Of a stretch of 64,000 nt of DNA, positions 21,975 through 31,364 are shown in pieces. Source of the DNA: Methylocaldum marinum (GTDB lineage Bacteria > Pseudomonadota > Gammaproteobacteria > Methylococcales > Methylococcaceae). The DNA is taken from the NCBI RefSeq assembly GCF_003584645.1, contig NZ_AP017928.1, positions 3,076,395-3,140,394 on the forward strand, given 5' to 3'. The position numbers and the translations under genes are program-made. Positions within the stretch are counted from its first letter, which is position 1; each line of letters opens with the position of its first letter. The notes under the pieces were generated by a model that was given only the letters and a program-made list of their open reading frames with translations, searched no databases and was not told the origin of the DNA.

Positions 21975-22395
21975 GACTGAAATCCCCTAGATAAAAAAAT
22001 CGGTCTGCGAGCGTTCCGCGCCACCGGTCGTTTCGGGCACGGCAAATGTCCATGGGCTCGAATCGACCGCCGCGCGTAACTCGTTGTCGGCACGGGGGGT
22101 AATTAGATTTCCGGGGGGTATATGTCACAATCAGTCAAATGACGTATCCCGGAACGGGGGATAACGGCTTAGAGTCTCGGCAGCGCTCTCGCGGCTTGTT
22201 ATAGGCGACTCGGAGAGTATATGAGCCGCGTTGCGAGCGGCCCGGAACGCCAAGATCGGAAAGGGATTCCCGACCAACAGGGCACATGGTTGTAGGTCGG
22301 CAATCCCTTGCCGACATTAGGTACCGGGCCGCTCACAGAACTCGAACCGGATTGGCCGCCGACGCCGAAAGCACTCTTAACCTTACGAAAACACT
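21975..22395. promoter_or_regulatory. Divergent control region between urea operon and lipoprotein gene
   Basis: 421 bp without a gene. Close to the porin start lie two direct repeats CGGGGGGTA (22093-22101 and 22112-22120), 19 bp apart, a spacing near two helical turns that could suit a dimeric activator. No convincing sigma-54 (-24/-12) site was found. The right half holds a GTCGGCAA-family palindrome pair (about 22252-22318). Confidence 0.4.
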
Positions 22396-23244
22396 ATGCG
22401 TATTCCGTTTCTGATCGTTTCCATGAGCCTGCTCGCCGGCTGCTCCATCGGCTTGAAACCCCAAGGCGCCCCGCTCCGGCCCGAATCGGTGGGCAAGATT
22501 CTGCTCCGCGTGGTGCCCGAGAATCTGGACAAGGCGCAAACGCCGGCCATGGCCGAACGAATCAGCAAGAATCTGAGTTCCTGGGGATATCCGGTCGAGG
22601 CGGAGCAGAGCGAAGATGTCGAAATCGAGGTCACTCACGAGATGACAGCACGGGTCGGCAGCGTCGAGAACAAAGGCACGCCTACCGGGTTCTCGTTCAG
22701 CATCGGCAATTCCGACCCGCGCGCGCTCGGTTTTCAAAAGGCGGACGTGCTGCCGGTAACTTGTACGCTCAAATCCACCGCCCGCTCGTCTGAAACCGCA
22801 AGCCTGTTCATGGATTTCATCGCCGACGAGAAGGTCAAGGATTCGAGCCGCGCCAGGAACGATCCGGCATTGCTGAAAATCTTCGAGAATCACATCGGAA
22901 CGGTCTGCTTTAATCTTCTCGACAAGCTGAAAGTGCCGAGGAAGAAATCAGCCTCGTCGACCAGTACCAGCACCTGGATGCCCGAGATACGCATCGAAGT
23001 CACCGAAAAACCGGCGAAGTCCGAAACCGGGACCTCGACCGGCGCGCTTCCGGTCCTCCCCGCGGGAACGGATAGGCCCACGAATCCGGAAGCGCCGATT
23101 TCCGAAGTCGACTCTTCGAGCCCGCCCGAAGAGCCGCCGGTAACGACCGAAACCAGCGCCGATACGGAAGAAGGCCGCAAGCGAATCATCATTCACAATC
23201 GCGGCAACCCGGTGATCCTCGATTTCGGCTTCGAACGGAAATAG
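22396..23244 (+). CDS. Lipoprotein of unknown function
   Basis: 282 residues. A short signal peptide ends in a lipobox (SLLAGC, Cys 15), so the product is probably lipid-anchored. Residues 30-180 look like a compact alpha/beta domain (EIEVTHEMTARVGSVENKG, FENHIGTVCFNLLDKLKVP). Residues 185-260 are a low-complexity Ser/Thr/Pro/Glu linker, and the end RIIIHNRGNPVILDFGFERK is strand-like. No family recognised. It is the first plus-strand gene facing away from the urea operon. Confidence 0.7.
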   Translation: MRIPFLIVSMSLLAGCSIGLKPQGAPLRPESVGKILLRVVPENLDKAQTPAMAERISKNLSSWGYPVEAEQSEDVEIEVTHEMTARVGSVENKGTPTGFSFSIGNSDPRALGFQKADVLPVTCTLKSTARSSETASLFMDFIADEKVKDSSRARNDPALLKIFENHIGTVCFNLLDKLKVPRKKSASSTSTSTWMPEIRIEVTEKPAKSETGTSTGALPVLPAGTDRPTNPEAPISEVDSSSPPEEPPVTTETSADTEEGRKRIIIHNRGNPVILDFGFERK

Positions 23245-23467
23245 GCCTAACGCCGGCTTCCTGCCTCTGCCCGCCCTTTTAGTGTGCAATCTCGCGGTCT
23301 TCGCCCCAAATTGGGGCGGCGACCGTTCACCCCGCCCTCTTCTTCTGCCTCCTCCCTGTAGTCAACCCAACGGCACGTGATTTGCTCACCTTGTTGAATT
23401 CGAGCGACAAATTGGAATTGCACTCGGTATAAAAACAACAAGATCAGACAAGAGGCAAACCATCGCC

Positions 23468-26400
23468 GTGGAAACATTGAGCCGCCAGGCCATCGTCAAG
23501 ATACGGCGTGACTACAACGCCTGGGTCGCGAACGAGACCCTGGAGGATTACGCACTCAGGTTCGCCCCGAGGTCATTTCGAAAGTGGTCCGAGTTCCGGG
23601 TGGCGAACACGGCTTTCGGTTCCATTTCGTTCCTGGTGCTCGAAGCCATCGGCGGCTTTCTCGCGATCAACTACGGATTCGTCAACGCCTGCTGGGCCAT
23701 CATCGCCGTAGGCCTCGTCGTTTTCCTCACGGGGCTCCCGATCAGCTACTACGCCGCCAAGCACAACATCGACATGGACCTGCTGACCCGCGGCGCCGGG
23801 TTCGGCTATATCGGCTCGACCCTGACCTCGCTGATCTACGCCTCCTTCACCTTCACCCTGCTCGCCCTGGAAGCGTCCATCATGTCGCTGGCGCTGGAAC
23901 TGTACTTCGAGATTCCCATCGCCGCCGCGCATGTCGTCAGCGCCCTGGCGGTGATCCCGCTCGTCACCTTCGGCATCACCACCATCAGCCGTCTTCAGCT
24001 CTGGACTCAGCCGTTGTGGATCCTGCTTCTGGTCGCACCCTACGTGGCCGTCATCTGGCGCGAACCGCAGGCTTTGGGAGAACTCGCCCTGTTCCCCGGA
24101 AGCGAGAATCGCGGCGCACAGTTCGATTGGATACTGTTCGGAACGGCCGCCACCATGGCCTTTTCCATGGTGGCCCAAATCGGCGAGCAAGTGGATTTCT
24201 TACGATTTCTGCCGGAAAAGACTCACCGCAACCGATACCGCTGGTGGGCGGCCACCATAATCGCCGGTCCCGGATGGATCCTCATGGGCATGGCCCGGCA
24301 ACTGGGCGGCGCCTTCCTTGCCTTTCTGGCGCTCAAGCACGGCATCGCCGACGACCGGGCGCACGAACCCACCCAGATGTATCGGGTGGCCTACGGCTAT
24401 GCATTCGACGATGACAGCCTGGCGCTGGCGGCGACGGTATTGTTCGTGGTCGTATCGCAGCTCAAGATCAATGTCACCAACGCCTACGCGGGCTCGCTCG
24501 CCTGGTCGAATTTTTTCTCGCGGCTGACCCATAGCCATCCCGGTCGGGTGGTCTGGCTGGTCTTCAACGTGCTGATCGCCCTGCTCCTCATGGAACTCGG
24601 CGTTTTCGGCGCGCTCGAACGGGTCCTCGGCCTGTTTTCGAATGTCGCCATCGCCTGGATCGGCGCCCTGGTAGCCGATCTGGTCATCAACAAGCCGCTG
24701 GGGCTCAGTCCGCCTTTCGTCGAATTCAAGCGCGCCTACCTGCCCGACATCAACCCGGTGGGCGTGTTTTCCACCCTGGCGGCCTCGATCGTTTCCATCG
24801 CGGCTTACGCGGGTCTGTTCGGGGCGCTGCCGCAAGCCTTTTCGGCCTTCATCGCGCTGGCGACCGCCTTTGTGCTGAGCCCGGTGATCGCCCGCCTGAC
24901 CCGGAGCCGCCATTATCTGGCGAGAAACCCCAACGACTGGGGAGAAACTACGCCTCAGGCCAAATGCTGCATTTGCGAAAACGATTTCGAGCCGGAAGAC
25001 AAGGCCTATTGTCCGGCCTACCGGGGCACGATCTGCTCGCTCTGCTGCACCCTGGACGCCCGCTGCCTGGATGCCTGCAAACCGAATGCGCGGCTCAGGG
25101 ACCAACTGGAACGAGCCGGCAGCCGCTGGCTACCCTCATGCCTGTCGCCGCAACACAGGCTGCGCCTAATTCAGTTCGCTCTCGTTTACCTGCTGCTCGC
25201 CGCGCTCACCGGCGTCTTCGTAGGCGTGATCTATTACCAGGATATTCTGGCAGCCGCCTACGCGGACGAGGCTTTATCTCAAGCACTGTTCGCCAATTTC
25301 CTCAAGGTCTATTCGGCGCTGTTGGTTTTCCTGGGCCTCGCCGCGTGGTGGATCGTGCTCAGCAACGAAAGCCGGCAAGTGGCGCAGGAGGAATCCGGGA
25401 AACAAACCGCCCTGCTGCTCAAGGAAATCGAGGAGCATAAGAAAACCGACAGCATGCTCCAGGAAACACGCGAGGCCGCGGATCGGGCCAACCAAGCCAA
25501 GAGCCGCTTCGTGAGCGACATGAGCCACGAGATCCGCACGCCGCTGAACAGCATACTCGGCTATGCCCAAATCCTGAGAAAGGACCCGAGCATCCCGGCC
25601 CATCGGCGGGAAGCGGTGGAGATCATCCAGCGCAGCAGCGAGCATCTTTCGTCCCTGATCGAGGACATTCTCGACATCGCTCGCATCGAGGCGCGCAAGA
25701 TCGAGCTGCGGCGAGGCGCCATCGATTTCCCCGCGTTCGTCGAACAATTGGTGCGGATGTTCAAGCCTCAGGCGGAAGCAAAGGGATTGACCTTCCGCTG
25801 CCAGATCGTCGACGTGTTGCCGCGCCGGATTCGCGGCGACGAAAAACGGGTGGGCCAGATTCTTATCAATCTGCTGAGCAATGCGGTGAAATTCACCCAG
25901 GAGGGCGGGATCGTTTTCCGGGTGGGCTATAGCGGAGAAATCGCGCGATTCCAGGTCATCGACACCGGCGAAGGCATCTCGCAGGACCAAATCGAGACCA
26001 TATTCCTGCCCTTCCGGCGTCTGGTGAAACCTCGCGGCAATCCGATTCCCGGCAGCGGCCTGGGACTCACCATCAGCAAGATGCTGACCCAGATCATGGG
26101 CGGCGAACTGACGGTGGAGAGTGAGCCCCAGACCGGCTCGACGTTCGGCGTCCGGCTTTTCCTTCCCAACCTGCGCGGCGCGCAAGAGGCTCCGGACGAA
26201 GGCGACATCGTGGGCTATCGCGGCGCACGCCGCAAAATCCTGGTGGTCGACGACCAGCCCGAGCATCGCGGCATCCTGACCTCGGCGCTGGCACCCCTGG
26301 GATTCGTTGTCGAGGAAGCGGGTTGCGGCGAGGGGTGCCTGGCGCGGGTTAGAGACTGGCATCCGGACCTGATCCTGCTGGACATCATCATGGCCGGAAT

Positions 26401-26842
26401 GACCGGCATCGAGGCCGCGGCGCATCTGCGCCGGACCGGCTGCAAGACCTCCATCATCGTGGTCAGCGCCAACGCCTACCCAAGCGACCGTCGCTCGGCC
26501 AGCGGCGCCGGCTGCGACGACTTCCTGGCCAAACCGATTCAGATCGACGAACTCCTACGCAAGCTCAAGTTGCATTTGAGTCTCGACTGGCTCCATCGGG
26601 GAGACGATACGGCGGAGATCCAAACCGCCCCCGAAACGGAAGCGCCGATGATACGCCCGCCGCCCGACTGTCTCGAGGAACTGGCCGCGTTCGCCCGCAT
26701 GGGCGATCTTCGGGGACTACAGGATCGGCTCGGAACGCTGGTCGAAACCGATGCCGGCTACATCCCGTTCGCGACGCATCTCCAGGCGCTTTCGCGGGAG
26801 TTCCGTCTCGGCGACATCAAGAAAACACTCAGCGAGGTTTAA
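23468..26842 (+). CDS. NCS1 transporter-histidine kinase-receiver fusion (hybrid sensor kinase)
   Basis: 1124 residues from GTG 23468. Residues about 30-490 form an NCS1-type (cytosine/purine permease) transporter with about 12 helices (FRKWSEFRVANTAFGSISFL, LLTRGAGFGYIGSTLTSLIY). Residues 500-540 hold a cysteine cluster (CCICENDF, YCPAYRGTICSLCCTLDARC) that could bind metal. Two more helices and a coiled coil lead to the HisKA box with H687 (SDMSHEIRTPLNSILGY), then HATPase_c (N box NLLSNAVKFT near 800, DTGEGIS near 832, GSGLGLTISKML). A receiver domain follows with phospho-acceptor D972 (LILLDIIMAGMTG), then a short helical end. It probably senses a transported or bound nitrogen compound and passes phosphate to the next gene. 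Its position next to the urea operon suggests urea or a related amide; this is inference. Confidence 0.92.
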   Translation: METLSRQAIVKIRRDYNAWVANETLEDYALRFAPRSFRKWSEFRVANTAFGSISFLVLEAIGGFLAINYGFVNACWAIIAVGLVVFLTGLPISYYAAKHNIDMDLLTRGAGFGYIGSTLTSLIYASFTFTLLALEASIMSLALELYFEIPIAAAHVVSALAVIPLVTFGITTISRLQLWTQPLWILLLVAPYVAVIWREPQALGELALFPGSENRGAQFDWILFGTAATMAFSMVAQIGEQVDFLRFLPEKTHRNRYRWWAATIIAGPGWILMGMARQLGGAFLAFLALKHGIADDRAHEPTQMYRVAYGYAFDDDSLALAATVLFVVVSQLKINVTNAYAGSLAWSNFFSRLTHSHPGRVVWLVFNVLIALLLMELGVFGALERVLGLFSNVAIAWIGALVADLVINKPLGLSPPFVEFKRAYLPDINPVGVFSTLAASIVSIAAYAGLFGALPQAFSAFIALATAFVLSPVIARLTRSRHYLARNPNDWGETTPQAKCCICENDFEPEDKAYCPAYRGTICSLCCTLDARCLDACKPNARLRDQLERAGSRWLPSCLSPQHRLRLIQFALVYLLLAALTGVFVGVIYYQDILAAAYADEALSQALFANFLKVYSALLVFLGLAAWWIVLSNESRQVAQEESGKQTALLLKEIEEHKKTDSMLQETREAADRANQAKSRFVSDMSHEIRTPLNSILGYAQILRKDPSIPAHRREAVEIIQRSSEHLSSLIEDILDIARIEARKIELRRGAIDFPAFVEQLVRMFKPQAEAKGLTFRCQIVDVLPRRIRGDEKRVGQILINLLSNAVKFTQEGGIVFRVGYSGEIARFQVIDTGEGISQDQIETIFLPFRRLVKPRGNPIPGSGLGLTISKMLTQIMGGELTVESEPQTGSTFGVRLFLPNLRGAQEAPDEGDIVGYRGARRKILVVDDQPEHRGILTSALAPLGFVVEEAGCGEGCLARVRDWHPDLILLDIIMAGMTGIEAAAHLRRTGCKTSIIVVSANAYPSDRRSASGAGCDDFLAKPIQIDELLRKLKLHLSLDWLHRGDDTAEIQTAPETEAPMIRPPPDCLEELAAFARMGDLRGLQDRLGTLVETDAGYIPFATHLQALSREFRLGDIKKTLSEV

Positions 26843-26843
26843 G

Positions 26844-27797
26844 ATGAGCTTAAAACGCCAATACCGCCAGGGCACGGTCATGATCGTGGACGACGTGCCG
26901 GCCAATCTCGCCCTGCTCTCCGACGCCCTGGAAGAAGCGGGCTACCGTGTACTGGTCGCGACCGACGGCGCGTCAGCCCTGGAACAGCTCCGCTACGCCG
27001 ATCCCGACGTCATCCTGATGGACGCGGTGATGCCGGGCATGGACGGTTTCGAAACCTGCCGCCATCTGAAAGCGAATCCCGCGACCCGCTCCATTCCGAT
27101 CATCTTCATGACCGGGCTGGGCGAGTTGAACGATCTGCTCCGGGGTTTTCGCGAAGGTGCCGTGGATTACCTGGTCAAGCCGATCCGTCACGAAGAGGTA
27201 CTGGCCCGCGTAGGGGCGCACGTGGCCCAGGCGAGGACGGTGCTGCGCGTGGAAGAAGCGCTCGACCGCAGCGGCTTCGCCACCATCAGCATCGACGCCG
27301 CGGGACGAATCGTGTGGCTGACCTCCTCGGCCGTCCGCTGGCTCGCGGCATTCTCCGGAACCCAGGTGCTCGATTTCGAAAACGCGCCCCGCTATTTGCC
27401 CAAGGCGCTTCTGGATTGGGCGCTGGACCGTATCGCTTCGGACGGAACCTCGGAAAACGAGTTGTTTACGCTTCATCGCGACGGCAAAAAATTCACCGCC
27501 AGGCTCGCTCCCTGCGAAAACGTGCGCGAGTACCTGCTGCTCCTGCAGGAATTTACCGGCGACTGGAATCTGGAATCCTTGCGGGAGAACCTGGGGCTCA
27601 CCTTCCGCGAAGCGGAAATCCTCATGTGGATCGCCCGAGGCAAAACCAACCGCGAGGTCGGGACCATCCTCGGCAGCAGCCCCCGGACGGTCAACAAGCA
27701 TCTGGAGCACATTTTCGAGAAGCTGGGTGTCGGCACCCGCGCCGCCGCGGTAGCCGTCGTCATGGAGCGCATGGGGACGGGCGCCAAAGCGGCTTGA
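26844..27797 (+). CDS. Response regulator, REC-PAS-like-LuxR HTH
   Basis: 317 residues from ATG 26844, one base after the kinase stop; an earlier frame overlapping the kinase is not used. The receiver domain spans 10-130 with the acid pair DD at 16-17, acceptor D60 (VILMDAVMPGMDGF) and switch Lys in YLVKPI. The middle part (about 140-250) looks like a degenerate PAS fold (SGFATISIDAAGRIVWLTSS). The C-terminal LuxR helix-turn-helix is LTFREAEILMWIARGKTNRE, then RTVNKHLEHIFEKLGV. It is the obvious partner of the NCS1 hybrid kinase and the best candidate activator of the porin-urt-ure operon. Confidence 0.93.
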   Translation: MSLKRQYRQGTVMIVDDVPANLALLSDALEEAGYRVLVATDGASALEQLRYADPDVILMDAVMPGMDGFETCRHLKANPATRSIPIIFMTGLGELNDLLRGFREGAVDYLVKPIRHEEVLARVGAHVAQARTVLRVEEALDRSGFATISIDAAGRIVWLTSSAVRWLAAFSGTQVLDFENAPRYLPKALLDWALDRIASDGTSENELFTLHRDGKKFTARLAPCENVREYLLLLQEFTGDWNLESLRENLGLTFREAEILMWIARGKTNREVGTILGSSPRTVNKHLEHIFEKLGVGTRAAAVAVVMERMGTGAKAA

Positions 27798-28104
27798 CCG
27801 AGGCATCCGAAAGAACGAGCACCGCAATCGAGCAGCCCCGTAGGTCAGGAATCCGTTCCAATCGCAAACGGTGTCTTCGGGAGCGCCGAAGCCGCCCTTC
27901 CCGACGCCATCCCCGGCACCCCCGGACATGTCCGATTGCCGTTACGGGATTAATCCTTTCGTAACAAGCCGAGGTTATATTAGGCGCCGATCCATCGAGG
28001 CGAATCGGCCCCGCGGCGCCGCACCGGCAGGCATCCGAACCGAAACGCTCCCCGGATCACGTTACGAACGATAACAGCCGCTCCAGCCGAGGACCCCGAC
28101 CCCC
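27798..28104. other. Gene-free stretch between regulator and PEP-CTERM gene
   Basis: About 307 bp. A weak inverted segment is not convincing as a terminator. No gene recognised. Confidence 0.4.
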
Positions 28105-29715
28105 ATGAAATCGACTTCCATCAGTCTTGCCGTCGCCGCCGCTCTCGCTTCGACCTGCGCCAGCGCCGCCGGCGGGTTCAGCTACACGCACCAGTGGACC
28201 TTCAACCACACCGAAGCCAACGGCTCCAGCGCGCTGGGCTCGGAAATCGTTTCCTACGACGCCGTCAACAACCGCCTGTGGGTGGTCGGCACCGACGCCA
28301 ACGGCGCCGATCTCGGGCTGGGCGGCATCGACATCCTCGACCTCTCCGGCAACCTGGTGCACAGCATCGACACCTCGGTGCTGGGCGGCATCAACAGCGT
28401 GTCGGTCGCGAACAACAAGGCCGCGGTCGCGATTTCCGCGCCCCTCAAGACCGATCCGGGCCTGGTCCGCTTCTACGACGCCGCCAGCTTCGCCGCGTTG
28501 GCGACGGTGACGGTCGGCGCGAACCCGGACGCGGTGATCCACACGCCGGACGGCAGCCGCTTGCTGGTCGCCAACGAGGGCGAACCGAGCAGCTATCTGA
28601 CCGGACCCGCAGGCGATCCGGAAGGCTCGGTAAGCATCATCGATACCGCCTCTTACAGCGTGCTGACCGCCGACTTCACGAATTTCAACGGCTCCGCCGC
28701 GGCACTCCGGGAGAGCGGCGTGCGGCTTACCGGTCCCAACGCCTCCGTCGCGCAGGATCTCGAACCGGAGTACATCGCGGTAAGCGCCGACGGCAGCAAG
28801 GCCATGGTTACCCTGCAGGAAGCCAACGCGGTGGCCGTGGTCGACATCGCCGGCGCCAACGTCACCGCGATCCGGCCGATGGGCTTGAAAGACCACAGCC
28901 TGCCGGAGAACGGACTGGACGTTTCCGACCGCGACGGACCGGGCAATGATCCGCTGGACGGCAACATTCAGAACTGGAACGTCAAGGGCCTATACATGCC
29001 CGACGGCATCGCCAGCTTCACCAACAACGGCCGGCAATATTACGTGACCGCCAACGAAGGCGATTCCCGTGGCGACTGGCCTGGCGGCAACGACGAGATC
29101 CGTGTCGGCAACGCCGACATCGACCCCGCTCTGGACGCGGCCCTCGCCGCCGCCCACGGCAGCGACTGGAAGACCGGCGACAAACTCGGCCGTCTGAACG
29201 TCTCCACCAGCGGAGACACCGACGGCGACGGCGACCTGGACGAACTGCACGCTTTCGGCGCCCGCTCGTTCTCCATCCTGGACGCCGACGGCAACCTCGT
29301 GTTCGACTCGGGGGGCCAGCTCGAGCAGATCATCAAGATATCCTACCCGGAGCTTTGGGACGACGGCCGCAGCGACAACAAGGGACCGGAACCGGAAAGC
29401 GCGTTGGTGGGCACGGTGGACGACCGCGATCTTTTGTTCCTGGGGCTGGAGCGCTCCAATGCCGTGGCGGTATGGGATCTCAGCGATCTCGACGACATCC
29501 GCTTCATAGAAATGATTTTCACCGCCGGCGACGTCAGCCCCGAGGGACTGAGCTTCTTCTCCAATGCTCAGGGCAGCTTCCTCGCCATCGCCAACGAGGT
29601 CAGCCAAACCACATCGCTCTATCGGGTTTCCGCGGTTCCGGCGCCGGCAGCCGTGTGGCTGTTCGGATCGGGTCTCGCGGCAGCCGCCGGACTGGCACGC
29701 CGCCGCAAAGCCTGA
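28105..29715 (+). CDS. Secreted choice-of-anchor I / phytase-like beta-propeller protein with PEP-CTERM tail
   Basis: 536 residues. A signal peptide (cut near residue 21, STCASAAGG) is followed by beta-propeller-like repeats (IVSYDAVNNRLWVVGTDANG, IHTPDGSRLLVANEGEPSSY, YIAVSADGSKAMVTLQEANA) and the block YYVTANEGDSRGDW, typical of the choice-of-anchor I family, sometimes annotated as alkaline-phosphatase- or esterase-like. The C-terminus VPAPAAVWLFGSGLAAAAGL plus a basic tail is a PEP-CTERM sorting signal, implying processing by an exosortase at the inner membrane and export into surface polymer. Enzyme activity is not evident from motifs. Confidence 0.85.
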   Translation: MKSTSISLAVAAALASTCASAAGGFSYTHQWTFNHTEANGSSALGSEIVSYDAVNNRLWVVGTDANGADLGLGGIDILDLSGNLVHSIDTSVLGGINSVSVANNKAAVAISAPLKTDPGLVRFYDAASFAALATVTVGANPDAVIHTPDGSRLLVANEGEPSSYLTGPAGDPEGSVSIIDTASYSVLTADFTNFNGSAAALRESGVRLTGPNASVAQDLEPEYIAVSADGSKAMVTLQEANAVAVVDIAGANVTAIRPMGLKDHSLPENGLDVSDRDGPGNDPLDGNIQNWNVKGLYMPDGIASFTNNGRQYYVTANEGDSRGDWPGGNDEIRVGNADIDPALDAALAAAHGSDWKTGDKLGRLNVSTSGDTDGDGDLDELHAFGARSFSILDADGNLVFDSGGQLEQIIKISYPELWDDGRSDNKGPEPESALVGTVDDRDLLFLGLERSNAVAVWDLSDLDDIRFIEMIFTAGDVSPEGLSFFSNAQGSFLAIANEVSQTTSLYRVSAVPAPAAVWLFGSGLAAAAGLARRRKA

Positions 29716-29852
29716 ACCATCAGTTCGAGCCGCCGTCGCAAGGGGATCGCCGGCTGGCTCCCCCCTCGAGCGTCCCCGGAATCGCCGAGGGTCGAGCCGC
29801 TCTCCGCGGACGCCGCCCGGCGGATTCGATACCTGGGACGAAAAAGTGGCGA

Positions 29853-30875
29853 TTATTCGCTTCCCGTCCCTTCTCCGGGTCCGGCGAAGCCATGCGCCTG
29901 CCCCGCCGCCGGCATTTCGCGGATATCCGCATCCAGGCGGCGTGCCTCTTCGATCCGCGCCCTCGCCTCACGGGTGTCGAGGCGCACGCCGTACGCCACG
30001 TAGGCGAAATCGGACAGCGGCGCGCGGCTCGCGTGGAAAAAAGGCCATTGCTTGTTCTTGCGATAGAAGGTTTCCACGAAACTGGTGATGGCCAGGAGAG
30101 AAACATTCCCCTGCGCATCGGTGGCGATCCACGGGCCGCCGGAGTCGCCGCGCGTAGGCATGGGCTCGTCGACCGAATAAGCCCCCTGGGCATCCAGCCG
30201 GTTGACCGCCAACAACGCGGAAAGCGAAGACACCGATGCCTCCTTCGACTCGAACTGCGCCCGGAACTGCAAATGAAGTATGGGGTCCAGATCCTCGTAT
30301 TGTTTCGGCACGAACTGATAGAAGCTGCTCGGTAAACCGAAGACGCGCTTGTCGGCACAGCGGGGACCGTCGTTTTCCGTTTCCCGGTAACCGTAACCGA
30401 AGCCACAGATCAGAGCTTTGTCGGGAATATGGCCGGTCGTGATCGGCAATGGCCGCAACGCATCCTCGACATCCGCGTCGAAAATCAGAATGGCGATATC
30501 CTCGGCGATGTTCTCCTGCACGACATCGAAACTCGGATACACCGCCGCGCGCAGCCGGGCATTCGATACCGCCGCCGAGGGAGCGGCCCGCAAGCGGACC
30601 GCCGGCAGTTTAAGCGGCCCCTCCAGGCGTACATCGCGCAGACAATGCGCCGCCGTGATCAAAGTCAGCGGACGCGTGCCGAGTACCGTGGAACTGCAAG
30701 CCCCGTTCCCGTTCTTCCAGACCCGCCGGTACTCATCCCGGTGATGCAGTTCGATCGTCAACGACAGGGTCGATTCCCGGCCGATCGGCAACGGCTCGCC
30801 GTGGATAAGCGCAAAAACGCGCCCGGCCGCTAGAACGGCCACAATAACCGCAAACGCCGGCACAAGGATGTTCAT
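29853..30875 (-). CDS. Secreted trypsin-like serine protease (S1)
   Basis: 340 residues from ATG 30875, which begins the hydrophobic signal (MNILVPAFAVIVAVLAAGRV); the frame extends upstream without a better start. The catalytic triad is visible: H77 in LITAAHC, D126 in EDIAILIFD, S245 in TRGDSGGPW. Cys 60 and Cys 78 would form the His-loop disulphide. The C-terminal 50 residues are rich in Arg, Glu and Gly. Probably periplasmic or secreted; substrate unknown. The gene is convergent with the PEP-CTERM gene (137 bp gap). Confidence 0.92.
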   Translation of the reverse strand: MNILVPAFAVIVAVLAAGRVFALIHGEPLPIGRESTLSLTIELHHRDEYRRVWKNGNGACSSTVLGTRPLTLITAAHCLRDVRLEGPLKLPAVRLRAAPSAAVSNARLRAAVYPSFDVVQENIAEDIAILIFDADVEDALRPLPITTGHIPDKALICGFGYGYRETENDGPRCADKRVFGLPSSFYQFVPKQYEDLDPILHLQFRAQFESKEASVSSLSALLAVNRLDAQGAYSVDEPMPTRGDSGGPWIATDAQGNVSLLAITSFVETFYRKNKQWPFFHASRAPLSDFAYVAYGVRLDTREARARIEEARRLDADIREMPAAGQAHGFAGPGEGTGSE

Positions 30876-31109
30876 GCAGACTGTCCTGTGATCTCGCCCT
30901 ATTTCTCTGACAGCCCAATCCGGTACTGATTCTGCCCGAAGCATCCGTTCGCATCCAATCCTCTTCCCGGCACGATCAGGCCGTCATAGTTGGATGGTCG
31001 CGGTACTGGGCTGCAAGAGAGGTTTCAATCGATAAGGCTGGGGTGTCGAATGAGAAAGCTATCGAACAAGCCTGTGCCAAATGGTTCGGCGGATGAACGA
31101 TGACAGTAC

Positions 31110-31137
31110 TGGTAGATCGGCAATCCTTTGCCGACTA
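31110..31137. repeat. Dispersed palindrome, GTCGGCAA family, single arm
   Basis: TAGATCGGCAATCCTTTGCC continues to GACTAA. It lies where the PepSY-like reading frame (31190-31344) loses its similarity. The remainder of 30876-31189 has no gene. Confidence 0.6.
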
Positions 31138-31189
31138 ACCGGTTGGTCTCACTGCTGCTGTTCCGGGTTGGGCGCGGGTCGGCTGTATG

Positions 31190-31344
31190 TGACCGTTTAT
31201 CGTGAACACAGCTCCGACAAATAGTCCTAGGTAAAGGTGGATCTTGAGCCAAAGTTTGCGGCGGGACTCGCGGCAGATCATCCCAGCGGCCAGCCGTTTC
31301 GCCACCCTGCCGCAGGGCGGAGTGCCTGCGGGTCGCTTGATCAC
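31190..31344 (-). pseudogene. PepSY-associated TM protein, N-terminal fragment
   Basis: From GTG 31344 the frame gives about 52 residues containing SRRKLWLKIHLYLGLFVGAVFT, the first helix of PepSY-domain transmembrane proteins (PiuB-like) that commonly follow siderophore receptor genes. Family similarity ends near 31190 and the frame runs into repeat sequence. It sits directly after the broken TonB receptor on the same strand, so it is the fourth damaged member of that operon. Confidence 0.6.
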
Positions 31345-31364
31345 GATTCAGATCCGTCCAAGGC

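Noticed and set aside
21975-22395. Sigma-54 promoter for the urea operon
   Set aside because: No TGGCAC-N5-TTGC match on the minus strand at a suitable place.
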